Shown here in pieces: positions 18,215-28,166 of a stretch of 64,000 nucleotides of DNA. Every line of letters starts with the position of its first letter. Position 1 is the first letter of the stretch. Source of the DNA: Nocardia exalbida NBRC 100660 (GTDB lineage: Bacteria; Actinomycetota; Actinomycetes; Mycobacteriales; Mycobacteriaceae). The position numbers and the translations under genes were made by a program. The notes under the pieces are model-generated. The model was not told the origin of the DNA and ran no database searches. It saw only the letters and a list, made by a program, of their open reading frames with translations. The DNA lies in assembly GCF_000308575.1 (NCBI RefSeq), contig NZ_BAFZ01000042.1:16702-80701 (forward strand), given 5' to 3'.

Positions 18215-18784
18215 TCAGAAGCGGCGGGCACCCGCGACCGGCATGGAGGAGATCGGCGCGACCTTCACGGGCTGACCCGAGGTGGACGCGTGTACGACAT
18301 TGCCGTCACCGGCGTAGAGGCCGGAGTGGCTGCCGCCGTAGAACGAGACGAGGTCGCCCGGCTGCAGATCGTTCAGCGAGACCGGGCTGCCCGCGGACAG
18401 CTGCGCGCCGCTGGTACGGGGCAGTTCGACGCCCGCCTGGCGGTAGGACCACTGGACCAGGCCGGAGCAGTCGAACGAGTTGGGGCCCGCGGCGCCGTAG
18501 ACGTACGGGGAGCCGACCTTGCTCATGGCCGCGTCCAAGGCGATCTCGCCGGAGCTCTTGGGGGCGGCGAAAGGAAGGGGGGCGGGGCCGGGCAGCTCGA
18601 GGCCCGGCAGGGCCGGCGGGACCGGGATCTCGTTGGGAACGTCGAAGGTTCCCACGCCGGGGAGGGTCACCGGCTGGGCCGACGCGGGGGCTGCGGGCAG
18701 CAGGAACGCGCCGAGAGTGGCAGCGCCGACGGCCCCGGCGGCAACAGCGCGCTGTGCGTGACGCTTGACGGCGTTGGTCGTCAT
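18215..18784 (-). CDS. Short secreted NlpC/P60 family peptidoglycan hydrolase
   Basis: 189 aa: a signal peptide (AVAAGAVGAATLGAFLLPAA, cleavage near ASA-QPV), a Pro-rich linker, then the NlpC/P60 domain starting at SSGEIALDAAMSKVGSPYV. Catalytic Cys is in NSFDCSGLVQWSY and the His in SHSGLYAGDG, followed by VVHAST. There is no coiled-coil regulator, unlike the neighbouring ripC. A GGGAG ribosome site precedes the ATG at 18784. The two hydrolase genes are tandem but about 220 bases apart with separate copies of the upstream motif, so they are probably controlled alike rather than as one operon. Confidence 0.9.
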   Translation of the reverse strand: MTTNAVKRHAQRAVAAGAVGAATLGAFLLPAAPASAQPVTLPGVGTFDVPNEIPVPPALPGLELPGPAPLPFAAPKSSGEIALDAAMSKVGSPYVYGAAGPNSFDCSGLVQWSYRQAGVELPRTSGAQLSAGSPVSLNDLQPGDLVSFYGGSHSGLYAGDGNVVHASTSGQPVKVAPISSMPVAGARRF

Positions 18785-18876
18785 GATGCGGAACTCCCAA
18801 TCTGCCTCACGACGCCGCACCCGGTGGTGCCGCGGACTTCGTCTGGGCCGCACCGGTTGGCGCGGCGGACTCCGTG

Positions 18877-18896
18877 AGGTCTCGAAAAGGTTACGA
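18877..18896 (-). promoter_or_regulatory. Shared upstream motif of the two NlpC/P60 genes, copy 2
   Basis: AGGTCTCGAAAAGGTTACGA on the plus strand, about 93 bases before the gene start at 18784. It keeps both half-sites of the copy at 18104 with only the 4-base centre and final base changed. On the minus strand an extra GTGAT lies one period upstream of GTAAC. Confidence 0.55.
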
Positions 18897-19365
18897 ACAC
18901 ATCACGGTGATTTGTAAAGGCCGGGCAATCCGAAAAGCGTCCGCTCAACAATTGCGCGGTCCAAACGCTGTGAGATATCTCCCACGGAATCACGAAAAGA
19001 TAACGATGCTGAAATCCCAGGAAAAGTCCGGTTTCGGCGGTCTGCTGAAGCGGACCGGATCGGTCGGCGGCCCCTGGTTGCCCCTGGTGGTGTTTTGGCA
19101 GGTAGGTGGCCGGAAAGCACCGTAGGTCACGGCATGGTCGCCCGTTCGTACACCGTAGAGCCGGGAGTGGTGGGCTCGCCTGTTGGTGATCGACTGCATT
19201 TCGCAAGACTCGCGGCAATGTTTGATACAGTTTTGTACCTCTTGTGATCTGGGTCTCTTTTCCGCATTTCTAGATCATTTCCCGGGTATCGCCCGAGAAT
19301 CCCCACGGTGTAATTCGGACATTCGTGGCGGATCCGCGTGCCCGGTTCCTGTCGGACCGTGGCCC
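18897..19365. other. Intergenic region, A/T-richer, with a perfect 10-base palindrome
   Basis: No gene is visible between the NlpC/P60 promoter region and the exonuclease gene. The stretch is less G+C rich than its surroundings and contains GAGATATCTC at 18972-18981 with matching TG/CA flanks. It is probably the divergent control region of the two genes. Confidence 0.5.
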
Positions 19366-19378
19366 TACGCTGCTCGCC

Positions 19379-21172
19379 GTGTCCGACCCCGCGCCGCGCC
19401 CGGCCGTCCAGCAGCTGGCTTTCGACGAGCTCGACACCCCCTTGTACGACACCACCTTCGTGGTCGTGGACCTGGAGACCACCGGGACCAGTCCCGGAGC
19501 CGACGGCATCACCGAGATCGGCGCGGTGAAGGTGCGCGGCGGGGAGGTGCTCGGCGAATTCGCGACGCTGGTCAACCCGGGACGCGCGATTCCGCCGGCG
19601 ATCGTGCACGTCACGGGTATCACCACCGCGATGGTGTACGCCGCGCCGGGGATCGAGGCGGTGCTGCCCGGCTTCCTGGAGTTCGCCGCGGGCGCGGTGC
19701 TGGTCGCGCACAACGCCCGGTTCGACATGGCGTTCCTGCGCGCCGCCGCGGCGCAGTGCGACACCCCGTGGCCGGCCGCGCAGGTGCTGTGCACCGTGAA
19801 ACTGGCGCGGCGGGTGCTCGGGCGCGACGAGGCCCCCTCCGTGCGGCTCGGCTCGCTGGCGCGCTTGCTCGGCGCCTCCACCCAACCGACCCACCGCGCA
19901 CTGGACGACGCCCGGGCGACCGTCGACGTGTTGCACGCGCTGATCGGGCGAGTCGGGAACCAGGGCGTCCACAGCCTCACCGAGCTGCTGGACTATCTGC
20001 CCGACGTCACGCCCCGGCAGCGCTCCAAGCGCGTCCTCGCGGCCGATCTCCCCGCTGCTCCCGGTGTGTATCTGTTCCGCGGTCCTTCCGGCGAAGTCCT
20101 ATATATAGGTACGGCCGTGAACTTGCGCCGTCGTGTCCGTAACTACTTCACCGGTTCGGAGACCCGGGGCCGGATGAAAGAGATGGTGTCCCTGGCGATT
20201 CGGGTCGACCACGTGGTGTGCGCGCACGCGCTCGAGGCGGGGGTGCGCGAACTGCGGCTGCTGGTGGCGCACACTCCGCCGTACAATCGCCGGTCGAAAT
20301 TCCCGAAGCGGGCCTGGTGGCTCACCCTCACCGACGAGCCGTTCCCGCGGTTCTCGGTGGTGCGCGAACCCACTCGGGACGCGCTGGGGCCGTTCCGCTC
20401 CCGCAACGACGCCGCTGACCTGGGCGTGATCATCGCCGAGTTCACCGGACTGCGCACCTGCACGACGCGGCTGTCGCGCGGGTCGGTGCACGAGTGCCCG
20501 CCCGCCCTCGTCGGTGGGTGTCCGGCGGGGTCCACGGGCAACCCGCTGGATATGGCGCAGTACGCTGCCGCGCCCGCGCTCGTGCGTTCACTGTTCGCCG
20601 GGCACAGCGACGCGCCGATCCGGTCCATCCTCGATCGCATCGAAACCCACGCCCGTGCCCAGCATTTCGAGGCGGCCGCGCGGCTGCGCGATCGTGCGGC
20701 GCGGGTGGTGCGGGCGCTGCGCCGTACGCAACGGCTGGCCGCGCTGGCACGCATAGCCGAATTGATCGCCGCGCATCCCGACGGCGACGGCGGGTGGGAG
20801 TTCGCGGTCATCCGGTACGGCCGACTGGCCGGTTCCGGCACGGCACCGCGCGGTGTGCCACCGATGCCCCTCGTGGAACAGATCGTCGCCGCCGCCGAAA
20901 CGGTGATTCCGACGGGGGTTCTCGCCGAGCGTCCGCTGGCGGGGGAAGCACCGATCACCGAAGACGCGCCGCCGTTGCGGGGCGCTTCGCCGGAAGAGGT
21001 GGCGCTGGTCGCCCGCTGGCTGTCCCGGCCGGGAGTGCGGATCGTGCGCACCACGGAGGGTTATCGAGAGCCGCTGTTCGGCGCCGCGCGGTGGCTGGGC
21101 TGGGCGGAACTGGCCGACGCGGCGGTCCGCGCGCAACCGACCGAGCAGGGCTATCTCGACCGCTTAGGCTGA
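19379..21172 (+). CDS. DEDDh exonuclease fused to UvrC-like GIY-YIG nuclease domain
   Basis: 597 aa. The N-terminal DEDDh exonuclease (DnaQ/epsilon-like) has FVVVDLETTG, AHNARFDMAFL and HRALDDARATVDV carrying the acidic residues and the His. It is followed near residue 230 by a GIY-YIG domain (GVYLFRGPSGEVLYIGTAVNLRRRV) as in UvrC, then a UVR-like segment (HFEAAARLRDRAARVV). No UvrC C-terminal endonuclease domain is seen. Rv2191 has the same layout. The GTG at 19379 is preferred because a TACGCT box ends 7 bases before it; a GTG at 19325 would add 18 residues. Probable role in DNA repair or nucleic acid processing. Confidence 0.87.
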   Translation: MSDPAPRPAVQQLAFDELDTPLYDTTFVVVDLETTGTSPGADGITEIGAVKVRGGEVLGEFATLVNPGRAIPPAIVHVTGITTAMVYAAPGIEAVLPGFLEFAAGAVLVAHNARFDMAFLRAAAAQCDTPWPAAQVLCTVKLARRVLGRDEAPSVRLGSLARLLGASTQPTHRALDDARATVDVLHALIGRVGNQGVHSLTELLDYLPDVTPRQRSKRVLAADLPAAPGVYLFRGPSGEVLYIGTAVNLRRRVRNYFTGSETRGRMKEMVSLAIRVDHVVCAHALEAGVRELRLLVAHTPPYNRRSKFPKRAWWLTLTDEPFPRFSVVREPTRDALGPFRSRNDAADLGVIIAEFTGLRTCTTRLSRGSVHECPPALVGGCPAGSTGNPLDMAQYAAAPALVRSLFAGHSDAPIRSILDRIETHARAQHFEAAARLRDRAARVVRALRRTQRLAALARIAELIAAHPDGDGGWEFAVIRYGRLAGSGTAPRGVPPMPLVEQIVAAAETVIPTGVLAERPLAGEAPITEDAPPLRGASPEEVALVARWLSRPGVRIVRTTEGYREPLFGAARWLGWAELADAAVRAQPTEQGYLDRLG

Positions 21173-21177
21173 GCGTC

Positions 21178-21453
21178 ATGATTACCGCGATCGTCTTGAT
21201 TCACGCCGATAACGGCCGCATCCCCGAGACCGCGCAGGCGGTCGCGGACACCGAGGGCGTCGCCGAGGTCTACTCCTGCGCGGGCGACGTGGACCTGATC
21301 GCGATCGTGCGGGTGCGCGACCACGAGCAGATCGCCGAGGTGGTGACCGCCCGGATCGACAAGACGCCCGGTGTCCTGCGCACCACGACGCACATCGCGT
21401 TCAAGTCGTACTCGCGGGCCGAAGTGGAGGCCGCGTTCTCGCTGGGCGACTAA
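21178..21453 (+). CDS. Stand-alone Lrp/AsnC ligand-binding (RAM) domain protein
   Basis: 91 aa that is only the AsnC C-terminal domain: ITAIVLIHADNGRIPETAQA, VYSCAGDVDLIAIVRVRD and TTTHIAFKSY are the typical strands. No helix-turn-helix is present. Such proteins form oligomers that bind amino acids and may act as co-regulators. It begins 5 bases after the exonuclease stop and is probably translated from the same message. Confidence 0.85.
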   Translation: MITAIVLIHADNGRIPETAQAVADTEGVAEVYSCAGDVDLIAIVRVRDHEQIAEVVTARIDKTPGVLRTTTHIAFKSYSRAEVEAAFSLGD

Positions 21454-21473
21454 CCCCGTTCAGATGAACCCGT

Positions 21474-21764
21474 TCAGTCCTCGACCCGGACGCTGAGCAC
21501 CGCGAAATAGGCGGCGTCGTTCGGCGCGAGCACTTCGACGACATCGCCCGTGCAGCCCGGCACGTCGTACAGGTGCACGACGCCGTCGGTGCGGTTGCGG
21601 ATCTCCACATCGGACCCGTCGCCGACATCGAGGCAGCCCGCCGGGTTCTCGTAGCTGAGGCCCGCGGCGAACAAAGCGCCTTCGGCCGCGTTCGCTCCTG
21701 GCGCGGCGGCGGCGATACCCGCGGTGGCGAGGACAGCGAGTAGCGCCGGAACGGTGGGTCGCAT
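21474..21764 (-). CDS. Small secreted protein of unknown function
   Basis: 96 aa with a clear signal peptide (MRPTVPALLAVLATAGIAAA, cleavage near ANA-AEG). The mature domain is about 70 residues, acidic, with two cysteines (AGCLDVGD, PGCTGD) that could form a disulfide, and a beta-rich pattern. A GAGGAG ribosome site precedes the ATG. Not recognised as a named family. Confidence 0.7.
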   Translation of the reverse strand: MRPTVPALLAVLATAGIAAAAPGANAAEGALFAAGLSYENPAGCLDVGDGSDVEIRNRTDGVVHLYDVPGCTGDVVEVLAPNDAAYFAVLSVRVED

Positions 21765-21921
21765 ATATCTGTGCTCCTCGTCGGTCGAACCGGCCGACGC
21801 GGTGCCCGACGAACTCGGCGATGCGCCGGATTGCCGCCTCGAACGTTACCGGCCGCGACAGCGCCGATCAGGGCCTTCGTTCAGGTCAGCGTGTCGACCC
21901 GCACGCATCGGCCGACCCGCG

Positions 21922-22983
21922 TCAGTTGTCGCCGAGTGTCTGCGTCAGCTTCGCCCAGCGCTCCAGCAGCGCGGCCGCGTTGCCCGCATCGATCGCCTCG
22001 GCGGCACGGTCGATGCCCGCGGCGAGCGCGGCGTGCAGATCCGCGTCCGGATCGCCCGCGCCGCGCGACCAGTCGTAGGCCACGATCGCCGCCGCCGAAT
22101 TCAGCAGCACCGCGTCGCGGACCGCTCCACCGCGACCGGCGAACACGTCGCGGGCCACCCCCGCGTTCACCTCGGCGTCGCCGCCGCGCAGCGCGTCCAA
22201 CTCGACCCGGGAGATGCCGATGCGGGTCGGGTCGATGGTGCTCCGGCGCGTCCGTCCGCCCGAGACGATCCACGCCTCGGTGGTGTCCGAGGTGGTGATC
22301 TCGTCGAGCCCGTCGTTGCCGCGCACCACCAGGGCGCTCGCACCGCGTTCGGCGAACACCCCCGCGATGACGGGCAGCAGGTCGGCGAACGCGCAGCCGA
22401 CCAGCCCGGCGCGCGGCTGCGCGGGGTTGGTCAGCGGTCCGAGCACGTTGAACACCGTCGGTATGCCGATCTGGCTGCGGGCCGCCCCCGCATACCGCAG
22501 GGCGGGATGGAACACGGCCGCGAAGCAGAAGCCGATGCCGACCTCGCGCACACAGTGCGCCACCGCCTCGGGACCGAGCGCGAGCTTCACGCCGAGCGCT
22601 TCCAGCACATCCGCGCCGCCGCTCTTCGAGGACGCGGCCCGGTTACCGTGCTTGACCACGGGAACACCGGCCGCGGCCACCACGATCGAGGACATGGTGG
22701 AGATGTTCACCGAACCGGACCGGTCACCGCCGGTGCCGACGATGTCCACCGCGTCGCCATCGATGCGCACCAGCCGGGCGTGGTCGAGCATGCCCGCGGC
22801 CAAGCCGGTCAGTTCGGCGGGCGTCGGGCCTTTGATCTTCATGGCGACGCCGAATGCGGCGATCTGCGCGGGAGTGGCGTTGTCGGACATGATCTCGTTC
22901 ATCGCCCACGACGTGTCGTCCGCGGCCAGGTCGCCACCGTCGGCGAGGACTCCGAGCACCTGAGGCCAGCTGCGCACGCTCAT
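21922..22983 (-). CDS. trpD: Anthranilate phosphoribosyltransferase
   Basis: 353 aa. The PRPP-binding loop VDIVGTGGDRSGSVNIST and the anthranilate-site pattern VVKHGNRAASSKSGGADVLE are unmistakable, and GPLTNPAQPRAGLVG completes the family signature. It transfers phosphoribose to anthranilate in tryptophan synthesis. The gene stands apart from other trp genes, next to ctaE, as in Mycobacterium. A GGGAGAAG ribosome site precedes the ATG. Confidence 0.97.
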   Translation of the reverse strand: MSVRSWPQVLGVLADGGDLAADDTSWAMNEIMSDNATPAQIAAFGVAMKIKGPTPAELTGLAAGMLDHARLVRIDGDAVDIVGTGGDRSGSVNISTMSSIVVAAAGVPVVKHGNRAASSKSGGADVLEALGVKLALGPEAVAHCVREVGIGFCFAAVFHPALRYAGAARSQIGIPTVFNVLGPLTNPAQPRAGLVGCAFADLLPVIAGVFAERGASALVVRGNDGLDEITTSDTTEAWIVSGGRTRRSTIDPTRIGISRVELDALRGGDAEVNAGVARDVFAGRGGAVRDAVLLNSAAAIVAYDWSRGAGDPDADLHAALAAGIDRAAEAIDAGNAAALLERWAKLTQTLGDN

Positions 22984-23050
22984 TCCACACTTCTCCCGTC
23001 ACACCGGTCCACGCACCAGTTTGTCCGCAAGCAGCCTAGTGCGCGACCGG

Positions 23051-23482
23051 TTATGCCGAAGGGCCCGGTTGCAGGGCGTCCCAGCCGTCGGCGGTGCCGT
23101 CGTGGCGCTGGGCGAGGCCGGCCATGCGCGAGCGTTCCTGGGAGCAGTGCAGGGCGTCCAGCAGTTGGACCCGCTGGAGGATCACCGTCTCGAGTTCGTC
23201 GCTGCCCGGGCCGCCGACCTGCGGCGCGGGGGAGTAGCCGTCCTGCGCGGCGATCGCGCAGACGGTGGGCACGTGCCGCGGCGGGATGCGCAGGTGATGC
23301 CGTAGCACCGCGGGCGCGTCCGGCGTCAGACCGGTCGCGCGCGCCAGCACGGCCGAGCACGCCTCCGTGTCGTCGAAGCAGGCCGCGACCACGACCAGAT
23401 CCGCTCGCGCCGGGTCCAGTGCGGTGGGCCGGTCCCGCCGGAACAGCCGCCGCCACAGCCGCGGTGCCATATTCGTCTTCAT
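23051..23482 (-). CDS. Hypothetical protein between trpD and ctaE
   Basis: 143 aa, starting [14 protein letters not shown] with a good AAGGAG ribosome site. It has a basic N-terminus, two cysteines in the middle ([19 protein letters not shown]; a third in VPTVCAIAA) and a helical C-terminal half ([19 protein letters not shown]). No signal peptide and no recognised domain. It lies divergent from ctaE and may share its control region. Confidence 0.65.
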   Translation of the reverse strand: MKTNMAPRLWRRLFRRDRPTALDPARADLVVVAACFDDTEACSAVLARATGLTPDAPAVLRHHLRIPPRHVPTVCAIAAQDGYSPAPQVGGPGSDELETVILQRVQLLDALHCSQERSRMAGLAQRHDGTADGWDALQPGPSA

Positions 23483-23670
23483 CTCAGCTTCTCCTTACCC
23501 TCACCTGTCATGCTGGCCGGGCGTTTCGTCCGCGCTATGCGACCCGTTCCGGGGGTCGCCGGCCCCGCTCGCCCCCAGCCCCGCCTGGTCGAGAGCCCGT
23601 CCCTTCCTGCGTTTTCGGACACGGAGGAACGAGTTTCGTACCCGGGTTCGGCTGTCGTACTACGACGAGT

Positions 23671-23676
23671 CATACT
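23671..23676 (+). promoter_or_regulatory. Predicted -10 box of leaderless ctaE
   Basis: CATACT ends 7 bases before the GTG start at 23684, the distance expected when transcription begins at the start codon. No ribosome-binding site is seen. Confidence 0.45.
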
Positions 23677-23683
23677 TACCCCC

Positions 23684-24295
23684 GTGACGACCGCAGTAGG
23701 GACCCCAGGATCGGCCATTACTCAGCGTGTGCATTCGCTGAACCGGCCCAACATGGTCAGCGTCGGTACCATCATCTGGCTGTCGAGCGAGCTGATGTTC
23801 TTCGCAGGCCTGTTCGCGATGTACTTCGTCGCGCGCGCCCAGGCGCACGGTAACTGGCCGCCGGAGCCGACCGAGCTGAACCTGAAGCTCGCGGTGCCGG
23901 TCACGGCCGTGCTGGTCGCGTCGTCGTTCACCTGCCAGATGGGCGTGTTCGCCGCGGAGAAGGGCGACGTGTTCGGCCTGCGCCGCTGGTACGTCATCAC
24001 GCTGATCATGGGCGCGTTCTTCGTCGGCGGCCAGGGCTACGAGTACACGAACCTGGTGCACGAGGGCACGTCGATCTCCAGCAGCTCCTACGGCTCGGTG
24101 TTCTACATCACCACCGGCTTCCACGGTCTGCACGTGATCGGCGGTCTGATCGCGTTCGTGTTCCTGCTGATGCGCACCAAGGTCAGCAAGTTCACCCCGG
24201 CGCAGGCCACCGCGGCGATCGTCGTCTCCTACTACTGGCACTTCGTCGACATCGTGTGGATCGGGCTGTTCGCCACGATCTACTTCGTCCGCTGA
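23684..24295 (+). CDS. ctaE: Cytochrome c oxidase subunit III
   Basis: 203 aa, five membrane helices, the short actinobacterial type of subunit III. Signature stretches are [56 protein letters not shown] and [20 protein letters not shown]. The conserved Glu and His residues of the family are present. It is part of the aa3 oxidase and heads the ctaE-qcrCAB operon that feeds electrons from menaquinol to oxygen. The GTG at 23684 is chosen over earlier in-frame codons because the upstream peptide is not membrane-like. Confidence 0.96.
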   Translation: MTTAVGTPGSAITQRVHSLNRPNMVSVGTIIWLSSELMFFAGLFAMYFVARAQAHGNWPPEPTELNLKLAVPVTAVLVASSFTCQMGVFAAEKGDVFGLRRWYVITLIMGAFFVGGQGYEYTNLVHEGTSISSSSYGSVFYITTGFHGLHVIGGLIAFVFLLMRTKVSKFTPAQATAAIVVSYYWHFVDIVWIGLFATIYFVR

Positions 24296-24380
24296 TCGTG
24301 GCCGCCGCGCTGCCGAACGCGCGCGGTGCGACCCAGGATCTTTCGCAGAAGTCGGTTCCGTCTACTCCAAAGGGACACAG

Positions 24381-25244
24381 ATGAGTTCATCTCCCCCGTC
24401 AGCGCCAGAGCCCGCCAGCCCCGGGAACGGCCAGGCCAGCAAGACGCGCAGGCAGCGCCGCGTTCGCCGTCGCATCGCGGGCGGGCTTGCGCTGCTGGTG
24501 GGCCTCGTCGGAGCAGGCTTCCTGGCATCGGCCCTCACGCCGGACCCGCAGCGCGCGACCGCGCACGAGGACCAGTCCGCGCTCATCCGCGAGGGTCAGC
24601 AGCTCTACGACACGTCCTGCATCACTTGCCACGGCGCGAACCTGCAGGGTGTCGCCGATCGCGGTCCCAGCCTGATCGGCGTCGGCGAGGCGGCGGTCTA
24701 CTTCCAGGTGTCCTCCGGGCGCATGCCGATGGCGCGTAACGAGGCCCAGGCGCAGCGCAAGCCCCCGAAGTTCGACGCCCACCAGACCGACGCGCTGAGC
24801 GCGTACGTGGCGGCCAACGGCGGCGGTCCGACCGTGATACGCGACGCCGACGGCCAGATCGCCCAGGAGTCGTTGCGCGGTGACGACATCGCCCGCGGTT
24901 CGGAGCTGTTCCGGATGAACTGCGCGTCCTGCCACAACTTCACCGGACGCGGCGGCGCGCTGTCCTCCGGTAAGTTCGCGCCGCCGCTGGAACCGGCCAG
25001 CGAGCAGCAGATCTACGCCGCGATGCTCACCGGCCCGCAGAACATGCCGAAGTTCTCCGACCGCCAGTTGAGCGCGGAGGAGAAGCGCGACATCGTCGCC
25101 TACGTCAAGAACGCGACCGAGGAGCACAGCCCCGGCGGCTGGGACCTCGGCGGCTTCGGTCCCGCGACCGAGGCCCTGGCCATCTGGGTGGTCGGTATCA
25201 CGCTCGTGGTCGGTGCCGCGATGTGGATCGGATCCCGGTCATGA
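24381..25244 (+). CDS. qcrC: Cytochrome bc1 complex, dihaem cytochrome c subunit
   Basis: 287 aa. An N-terminal anchor ([18 protein letters not shown]), two class I c-type haem sites CITCH (near residue 75) and CASCH (near residue 178), and a C-terminal membrane helix ([19 protein letters not shown]). Methionine ligands are plausible in SSGRMPMAR and PQNMPKFS. The dihaem subunit replaces a soluble cytochrome c and hands electrons directly to CuA of CtaC in the actinobacterial supercomplex. Ribosome site AAAGGGA before the ATG. Confidence 0.97.
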   Translation: MSSSPPSAPEPASPGNGQASKTRRQRRVRRRIAGGLALLVGLVGAGFLASALTPDPQRATAHEDQSALIREGQQLYDTSCITCHGANLQGVADRGPSLIGVGEAAVYFQVSSGRMPMARNEAQAQRKPPKFDAHQTDALSAYVAANGGGPTVIRDADGQIAQESLRGDDIARGSELFRMNCASCHNFTGRGGALSSGKFAPPLEPASEQQIYAAMLTGPQNMPKFSDRQLSAEEKRDIVAYVKNATEEHSPGGWDLGGFGPATEALAIWVVGITLVVGAAMWIGSRS

Positions 25245-25281
25245 CCGGTCAGCGCCCGGCCATGCCGAAAGGACACAGGTC

Positions 25282-26481
25282 ATGAGCAGTAAGGAGCGAG
25301 ACGACATGGGTCGCCCGGATGAGGGCCACGACGCGCAGCCGTCGAACGAGCACGCGGTGAACGCCACTCCGGCGGAGCCCACCGAGGCGGAGCTCGACAA
25401 GATGTCGCGCGACGAACTGGTCAAGCTCGGTACCGAGCGCGACGGCGTCGACGTCGCCTACCGCCGCCAGCGCTTCCCGATCCCGGGCACCCGGGCGGAG
25501 AAGCGCGCCGAGCGCGCGGTCACCTTCTGGTTCGCCGTTTCCGGCATCGCGGCCGCGGCGCTGGTCGGCGTGTTCCTGTTCTGGCCGTGGGAGTTCAAGG
25601 GCAAGGAGGAGGAGGGCCACGGGCTCTACTCGCTGTTCACCCCGCTGGTCGGCCTGACCTTCGGCATCTCGGTGCTGGTGATCGGCGTCGCGGTGGTGCT
25701 GATCCGCAAGCTGTTCATCCCCGCCGAACTGTCCATTCAGCAGCGGCACGACGGTCCGTCGCCGGAGGTCGAGCGCCGCACCCTGGTCGCCGAGCTGCAG
25801 GACGCGCTGGACACCTCCACCCTTGGCCGCCGCAAGATGATCACCCGCACCGCGGGCGCGGGTGTCGGCGTGCTCGGCATCGGCGCGCTGCTGGTGTTCG
25901 TCGGCGGCATGATCAAGAACCCGTGGGCCAAGGGCGACAAGTCGCCGCTGTGGGTCTCCGGCTGGACTCCGGACTACCCGGGCGAGACCATCTACATCCG
26001 CCGCGACACCGGTCGCCCGGAGGACGTGGTGCTGGTGCGCCCGGAGGACCTGGACGCCGGCGCCATGGAGACGGTGTTCCCGTGGAAGGAGAAGTGGCGC
26101 GGTGACGAGCACGCGACGTTGCAGTCGCTGCGCGGCATCCGCAACGCCGTCATGCTGATCCGTCTGCGCACCGAAGACGCGCAGAAGGCGATCAAGCGCA
26201 AGGGTCAGGAGAGCTTCAACTTTGGCGACTACTTCGCCTACTCGAAGATCTGCACCCACCTCGGCTGCCCCACCTCGCTGTTCGAGCAGCAGACCAACCG
26301 GATCCTGTGCCCCTGCCACCAGTCGCAGTTCTCCGCGACCGAGTGGGGCAAGCCGGTCTTCGGTCCCGCCGCTCGCGCGCTGCCGCAGCTGCCGATCACC
26401 GTCAACGCTGAGGGCTTCCTGGTCGCCAACGGCGACTTCATCGAGCCGCTCGGCCCGGCCTACTGGGAGCGCCGTTCATGA
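25282..26481 (+). CDS. qcrA: Cytochrome bc1 complex Rieske iron-sulfur subunit
   Basis: 399 aa. Three membrane helices (two near residues 80-100 and 115-140, the third before the Rieske domain at about 190-215) follow a long acidic N-terminus, the actinobacterial form. The [2Fe-2S] ligands are in ICTHLGCP and LCPCHQSQF near the C-terminus. The ATG at 25282 has a GAAAGGACACAG ribosome site and lies 37 bases after qcrC. Its stop overlaps the qcrB start (ATGA). Confidence 0.97.
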   Translation: MSSKERDDMGRPDEGHDAQPSNEHAVNATPAEPTEAELDKMSRDELVKLGTERDGVDVAYRRQRFPIPGTRAEKRAERAVTFWFAVSGIAAAALVGVFLFWPWEFKGKEEEGHGLYSLFTPLVGLTFGISVLVIGVAVVLIRKLFIPAELSIQQRHDGPSPEVERRTLVAELQDALDTSTLGRRKMITRTAGAGVGVLGIGALLVFVGGMIKNPWAKGDKSPLWVSGWTPDYPGETIYIRRDTGRPEDVVLVRPEDLDAGAMETVFPWKEKWRGDEHATLQSLRGIRNAVMLIRLRTEDAQKAIKRKGQESFNFGDYFAYSKICTHLGCPTSLFEQQTNRILCPCHQSQFSATEWGKPVFGPAARALPQLPITVNAEGFLVANGDFIEPLGPAYWERRS

Positions 26482-28097
26482 GTCCTTCAGTCGCAGCCCA
26501 AGCCAGCGAGGCGGACGAGCGGTACCGCGCCGCCGCGTTCATGAAGCGATCGATCAACAAGGTCTTCCCGACCCATTGGTCGTTCCTGCTCGGCGAGATC
26601 GCGCTCTACAGCTTCATCATCCTGCTGCTGTCGGGCGTGTACCTGACCCTGTTCTTCGACCCGTCGATGAGCGAGGTCGTCTACAACGGCGCTTATCAGC
26701 CACTTCGCGGTGTCACCATGTCGCGGGCGTACGAGACCGCCCTGAACATCACCTTCGAGGTCCGCGGCGGTCTGTTCGTGCGGCAGGTCCACCACTGGGC
26801 GGCGCTGCTGTTCGCGGCGTCGATCATCATCCACCTGTTCCGGATCTTCTTCACCGGCGCGTTCCGCAAGCCGCGTGAGGCGAACTGGGTGATCGGTTCG
26901 CTGCTGCTGATCCTGGCGATGTTCGAGGGCTTCTTCGGCTACTCGCTGCCCGACGACCTGCTGTCGGGCACCGGCCTGCGGGCCGCGTTCGGCGGCATCA
27001 CGATGAGCATCCCGATCGTCGGCACCTGGATGCACTGGCTGATCTTCGGTGGGGACTTCCCCGGCGAGATCATCATCCCGCGGCTCTACATCGCACACGT
27101 GCTGTTGTTCCCGGGCATCATCCTGGCGTTGATCGCCGCGCACGTGGCGCTGGTGTGGTACCAGAAGCACACCCAGTTCCCCGGTCCGGGCCGTACGGAG
27201 AACAACGTGGTAGGCGCTCGGATCGTGCCGGTGTTCGCCGCCGACCAGGGTGCGTTCTTCGCCTTCACCCTCGGCATCGTGGGCATCATGGGCGGGGTGT
27301 TCCAGATCAACCCGATCTGGAACCTCGGTCCCTACAACCCCTCGCAGGTGTCGGCGGGTTCGCAGCCGGACTTCTACATGATGTGGACCGACGGCATGGC
27401 CCGGTTGATGCCGCCGTGGGAGCTGTATCTGGGCCGCTACACCGTGCCGGCGGTGTTCTGGGTCGCGCTGATCATGGGCCTGGTGTTCACCGTGCTGATC
27501 GCCTACCCGTGGATCGAGAAGCGGCTCACCGGCGACAACAGTGCGCATCACAACCTGCTGCAGCGTCCGCGTGACGTTCCGGTCCGGACGGCGATCGGCG
27601 CGATGGCGATCGCGTTCTACGTGGTGCTGACGCTGTCGTGCGTCAACGACATCATCGCCCTGAAGTTCGACATCTCGCTGAACGCGACCACGTGGATCGG
27701 CCGCATCGGCCTGCTCGTCGCCCCGCCTGCCGCGTACTACATCGCGTACCGGTTCTGCCTCGGCTTGCAGCGCAGCGACCGCGCGGTGCTCGAGCACGGC
27801 ATCGAGACCGGTGTGATCAAGCGTCTGCCGCACGGTGAGTACATCGAGGTGCATCAGCCGCTCGGCCCGGTCGACGGACACGGTCACCCGATTCCGCTGG
27901 AGTACCAGGGCGCACCCGTCCCGAAGAAGATGAGCAAGCTGGGTTCGGCGGGCAAGCCGGGCACCGGCAGCTTCCTGCGGCCCGATCCGCAGGAGGAGAG
28001 TGCTCGCAACTTCGAGATCGAGCACGAAGAAGAGCACAGGCAGCTGAAGGTGCTGCAGCGCGCTCAGGAGGCGGCGAACGGCAAGCACGGCCACTGA
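26478..28097 (+). CDS. qcrB: Cytochrome bc1 complex cytochrome b subunit
   Basis: 539 aa. Haem-ligating histidines are in [13 protein letters not shown] and in the fourth helix ([12 protein letters not shown]); the quinol-site PEWY-like position reads PDFY here ([13 protein letters not shown]), as in mycobacteria. A long C-terminal cytoplasmic tail rich in charged residues is typical of the actinobacterial form. It is the target of Q203-class inhibitors in M. tuberculosis. Translation is coupled to qcrA and the gene is followed by a perfect terminator hairpin. Confidence 0.97.
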   Translation: MSPSVAAQASEADERYRAAAFMKRSINKVFPTHWSFLLGEIALYSFIILLLSGVYLTLFFDPSMSEVVYNGAYQPLRGVTMSRAYETALNITFEVRGGLFVRQVHHWAALLFAASIIIHLFRIFFTGAFRKPREANWVIGSLLLILAMFEGFFGYSLPDDLLSGTGLRAAFGGITMSIPIVGTWMHWLIFGGDFPGEIIIPRLYIAHVLLFPGIILALIAAHVALVWYQKHTQFPGPGRTENNVVGARIVPVFAADQGAFFAFTLGIVGIMGGVFQINPIWNLGPYNPSQVSAGSQPDFYMMWTDGMARLMPPWELYLGRYTVPAVFWVALIMGLVFTVLIAYPWIEKRLTGDNSAHHNLLQRPRDVPVRTAIGAMAIAFYVVLTLSCVNDIIALKFDISLNATTWIGRIGLLVAPPAAYYIAYRFCLGLQRSDRAVLEHGIETGVIKRLPHGEYIEVHQPLGPVDGHGHPIPLEYQGAPVPKKMSKLGSAGKPGTGSFLRPDPQEESARNFEIEHEEEHRQLKVLQRAQEAANGKHGH

Positions 28098-28110
28098 CGC
28101 CCGCCCCACC

Positions 28111-28148
28111 GAACGGCCCCCGAGTCGAATGCGACTCGGGGGCCGTTC
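28111..28148 (+). terminator. Terminator of ctaE-qcrCAB
   Basis: Perfect 17-base arms at 28111-28127 and 28132-28148 with an AATG loop. It lies between the convergent qcrB and exoribonuclease genes and can serve both. Confidence 0.85.
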
Positions 28149-28166
28149 CGCGTCATACCGCGGGTG

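Noticed and set aside
18785..19324. Possible c-di-AMP (ydaO) riboswitch upstream of the short NlpC/P60 gene
   Set aside because: The position would fit and a CCTCACG/CGTGAGG pairing exists, but the conserved ydaO sequence blocks could not be found.
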